Shown here piece by piece: positions 62,801-64,000 of a stretch of DNA of 64,000 nt (positions are counted from its first letter, which is position 1; each line of letters begins with the position of its first letter). The notes beneath the pieces were generated by a model, which was not told the DNA's origin, made no database searches, and saw only the letters and a program-made list of their open reading frames with translations. The stretch lies in contig JADJXD010000001.1 in assembly GCA_016715985.1 (NCBI GenBank), forward strand, positions 744,001 through 808,000, in the 5' to 3' direction. The stretch is from Saprospiraceae bacterium. Lineage in GTDB: Bacteria; Bacteroidota; Bacteroidia; Chitinophagales; Saprospiraceae. A program made the translations under genes and the position numbers.

Positions 62801-64000
62801 TGGTGTATCCATTGATTACAGTGAATGCACCATCTGTAGCAGAAGCCGCCGCAGCTACATCTGTCAATATCATGATGTCATTTGCTCTATCGTAAGTGAT
62901 ACCGTGTGTTCTTACCATACTTTCGATCGCTACCGTTTTGTTTGGCGTGATCATTCCTGCTGGTAATTCAAAGAAATTATCAAATCTTAATACTCTTTCT
63001 GAAAAATCTTCTACAGCATACAAAGTATTTCCGTCTAAATGGATGCCCCAAAGTGCTTGACTCACATCATAAGATTTATCTAGCGTGATAGCTGTAGGAC
63101 TGATGGTATAAACAATAAATCTATCTACACTGCCATTGGAAGCATCTGCATCTTGTGCAACTACTAATTTGTCACCACGCACTGCGATCTCTCTACCATT
63201 GGTAAAGTCAGAAGTGGAAGTAGCTGTCAAAACAGGTGAAAGGTTTAAAGCTAAATTTTCGGCAACTTTGGAGTAAGCATAGATCACATTGTTCGTTCTG
63301 CTCAATTGATACAAAACGTCAGTTGTTTTATCATAATTGATACCATCTGCATCTGCTCCTGCAACATCAAATGTTCTCAAAGATGAAGTATTGTCAACTG
63401 CAAAATTGAACACACCTACTTTACCTGTAGTATTTGACGATACAAATACCTGATAAGCAGGATTTTCGATATAGTCGGGATCAATTATTTCTCCGCTACA
63501 GTCGCCTGTACCACTATGTGGCATAGCTAAATAGGGAAAAGATGAACTAAACGTTCTGTCATTTTTTTCCACGCCGGTAGTATAAGTCAATACATTCAGC
63601 AATTGCTGTGTAACCGGACTTGTTGAAGTAGTAGGATCATAATCATCATACCAAAGACCTACAGCGGCTAGCACCACACCTGCAACTGCTTGCAATTCTA
63701 TCCTTGTTACGTCATCTTCCAATCTTCTGCCATTAGGAAATCCATCCATATTCGGAATAAATTCCAGATCGGTAGTTGTATTGAAAGGAGCCACCGTAAG
63801 ACCGATAGCCGCAGCTTGAATAAGACCCAATGAACTAAAGTTCGGATCATTTCGTGGTGTAACCGGGACGGCCATATTTAATCTCAACATGTCCCCACCA
63901 TTTGGCAGGAAGTTATTTATAAATGGTTTTCCGGCAGCCAGTGGATTGCCATTTTTACCCGTAGCTAATTGATAAGGTATCACATTGGGTACGCCTGTGT
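59850..64000 (-). CDS. 3-prime part of a DUF4331/beta-propeller/CHRD protein with type IX sorting tail
   Basis: The frame is open to the right edge, so the N-terminus lies beyond the window; at least 1382 codons are visible and the GTG near 63983 is internal (GVPNVIPYQ). Order: the end of a DUF4331 domain (NGGDMLRLNMAVP, GFPNGRRLEDDVTRIEL), two near-identical 308-residue propeller-like units (VYQVFVSSNTTGKVGVFNFA, VDRFIVYTISPTAITLD), four CHRD domains (GSNEVPAVVTDAIGVATVTF, GLHIHNGIAGENGPV, YYLNVHTANNPNGELRGQL), and a C-terminal sorting domain LEVFPNPVSTNVQISF...GIYVLSLSNKAYSKSF. CHRD domains are found in secreted bacterial proteins and chordin; the role here is unknown. Cell-surface or secreted. 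Confidence 0.92.
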   Translation of the reverse strand, partial: TGVPNVIPYQLATGKNGNPLAAGKPFINNFLPNGGDMLRLNMAVPVTPRNDPNFSSLGLIQAAAIGLTVAPFNTTTDLEFIPNMDGFPNGRRLEDDVTRIELQAVAGVVLAAVGLWYDDYDPTTSTSPVTQQLLNVLTYTTGVEKNDRTFSSSFPYLAMPHSGTGDCSGEIIDPDYIENPAYQVFVSSNTTGKVGVFNFAVDNTSSLRTFDVAGADADGINYDKTTDVLYQLSRTNNVIYAYSKVAENLALNLSPVLTATSTSDFTNGREIAVRGDKLVVAQDADASNGSVDRFIVYTISPTAITLDKSYDVSQALWGIHLDGNTLYAVEDFSERVLRFDNFFELPAGMITPNKTVAIESMVRTHGITYDRANDIMILTDVAAAASATDGAFTVINGYTNKALDNVITEAEQIIVEGPLSLLGNPVDIAYDKPSNRIYIAERAKDGGRLLGFDMPTASGDAAPVFNEVFAGASAIFLAGELPKVVLDPVYQVFVSSNTQNKVGVYNFAEDNTSSFSSFNVAGNDADGIYYDKTTDVLYQLSRTNNVISAYSKVAENLALNLSPVLTATSTSDFTNGREIAVRGDKLVVAQDADASNGSVDRFIVYTISPTAITLDKAYDVSQALWGIHLDGNTLYAVEDFSEKVLRFDNFFELPAGMITPNKTVAIESMVRTHGITYDRANDIMILTDVAAAASATDGAFTVINGYTNKALDNVITEAEQIIVEGPLSLLGNPVDIAYDKPSNRIYIAERAKDGGRLLGFDMPSASGDAAPVFNEVFAGASAIFLGNQRVKDVIQPEIVVFDPNFTDDILVASRLLGSNEVPAVVTDAIGVATVTFNDTYTEATLNVTVSNLSSAFTGLHIHNGIAGENGPVLFDFTGTFVEGRSTSTFAVTKADVAAMIDGEYYLNVHTANNPNGELRGQLALESSEVFSAVLDASEEIPAVNTPALGLASAIYTSNTNVLELNILATNLSGPITGFHLHSGASGTTGTVVQNLESFVVGSTVMVKLDAGDYIAALRNGDIYVNIHTEAYPNGEIRGQLTATQGLYFDTWMDGKQEVPSIDNDAIGLAIGTISSDLTEMSFALLVDNPTGPFTAAHIHKAVLGASGGVVLDLGSDINGQFLFNEGIAITPEFLADYLSGDLYFNVHTAAAPNGEVRGQIYRVARDGYVYDLCQEQEVNKPVNAGNTSGSGMFAFNRDYDEAHLMAVVNQLSSNFQGAHIHNGAIGANGPVVFDFTSRWINNGAFFYVTDAFSANLAAIVQSGNAYVNVHTTNNPGGEVRGQLVKTPDCPFSSAVVDVDGASFELEVFPNPVSTNVQISFDGESALYQNSTLEIRDLTGRLVVAQNNISGNYQVDMSNVQPGIYVLSLSNKAYSKSFRIVKL
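61650..63470 (-). repeat. two 924-bp tandem coding repeats in the CHRD protein
   Basis: The stretch from about 61650 to 62560 recurs 924 bp later with few differences, keeping frame (308 codons). Most changes are synonymous or single bases, so this duplication is recent or kept alike by conversion. Confidence 0.85.

Noticed and set aside
1..64000. Integron integrase, tRNA and rRNA genes
   Set aside because: No tyrosine recombinase motif set and no T-loop or rRNA signatures were seen on either strand.

Overview
The window comes from a low-GC member of the Bacteroidota, probably a Saprospira-like lineage (inferred). The evidence is: TTTG-N18..20-TAnnTTTG promoters, type IX secretion C-terminal sorting domains on two very large secreted proteins, a single-subunit cytochrome b558-type SdhC, a TonB receptor with an N-terminal carboxypeptidase-like domain, and lipoproteins with short Bacteroidota-style lipoboxes.

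Region 1 (1-19.4 kb) is ordinary chromosome. It holds an oxidoreductase tail, a DJ-1/PfpI protein, a methyltransferase remnant, PEP carboxylase, a three-gene ABC exporter operon on the minus strand, a hemolysin III homologue, TerC, ApbE, a DnaQ-type exonuclease, an MbnP/MbnH-like pair, an unidentified structured RNA with promoter and terminator, a beta-helix lipoprotein, a 241-bp MITE-like palindrome, and a three-gene glycosyltransferase operon.

Region 2 (19.9-43.0 kb) is the unusual part: an integron-type gene-cassette array with no integrase in the window. Six attC-like sites, all in the same orientation as the genes, separate cassettes. In five of six cassettes the R-prime box at the cassette front is the exact reverse complement of the R-double-prime box at its own end, as expected for units that integrated as circles. 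Cassette cargo: a secreted protein, a CPBP protease, a two-gene unit with a possible nuclease, a cassette of about 8 kb carrying a complete divergent Hsp70 machine (Hsp70, J-like protein without HPD, GrpE-like factor, TPR protein, zinc-ribbon/LysM membrane protein, small membrane proteins), a PLD-nuclease/helicase-associated protein, and a small lipoprotein. The array has been invaded repeatedly: an IS110-family element that was then tandemly duplicated with flanking host DNA, a group II intron sitting precisely in an attC site, an IS66 nested inside that intron, and a second IS66 inside the last cassette gene.

Region 3 (43-64 kb) is chromosome again: a hypothetical gene, the sdhCAB operon, a phosphoglucomutase/phosphomannomutase, two tiny acidic ORFs, a 2062-residue ice-binding-domain repeat protein, a TonB-dependent receptor, and the 3-prime part of a DUF4331/beta-propeller/CHRD protein that runs off the window.

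Functionally the chromosomal genes are housekeeping (anaplerosis, TCA cycle/respiration, sugar phosphate metabolism, envelope glycosylation) and surface display. The array is a reservoir of acquired genes, and the mobile elements have inactivated at least two cassette genes. Frameshifts are found almost only in the multicopy transposase genes and mostly at homopolymer runs, so assembly error in repeats must be kept in mind there.
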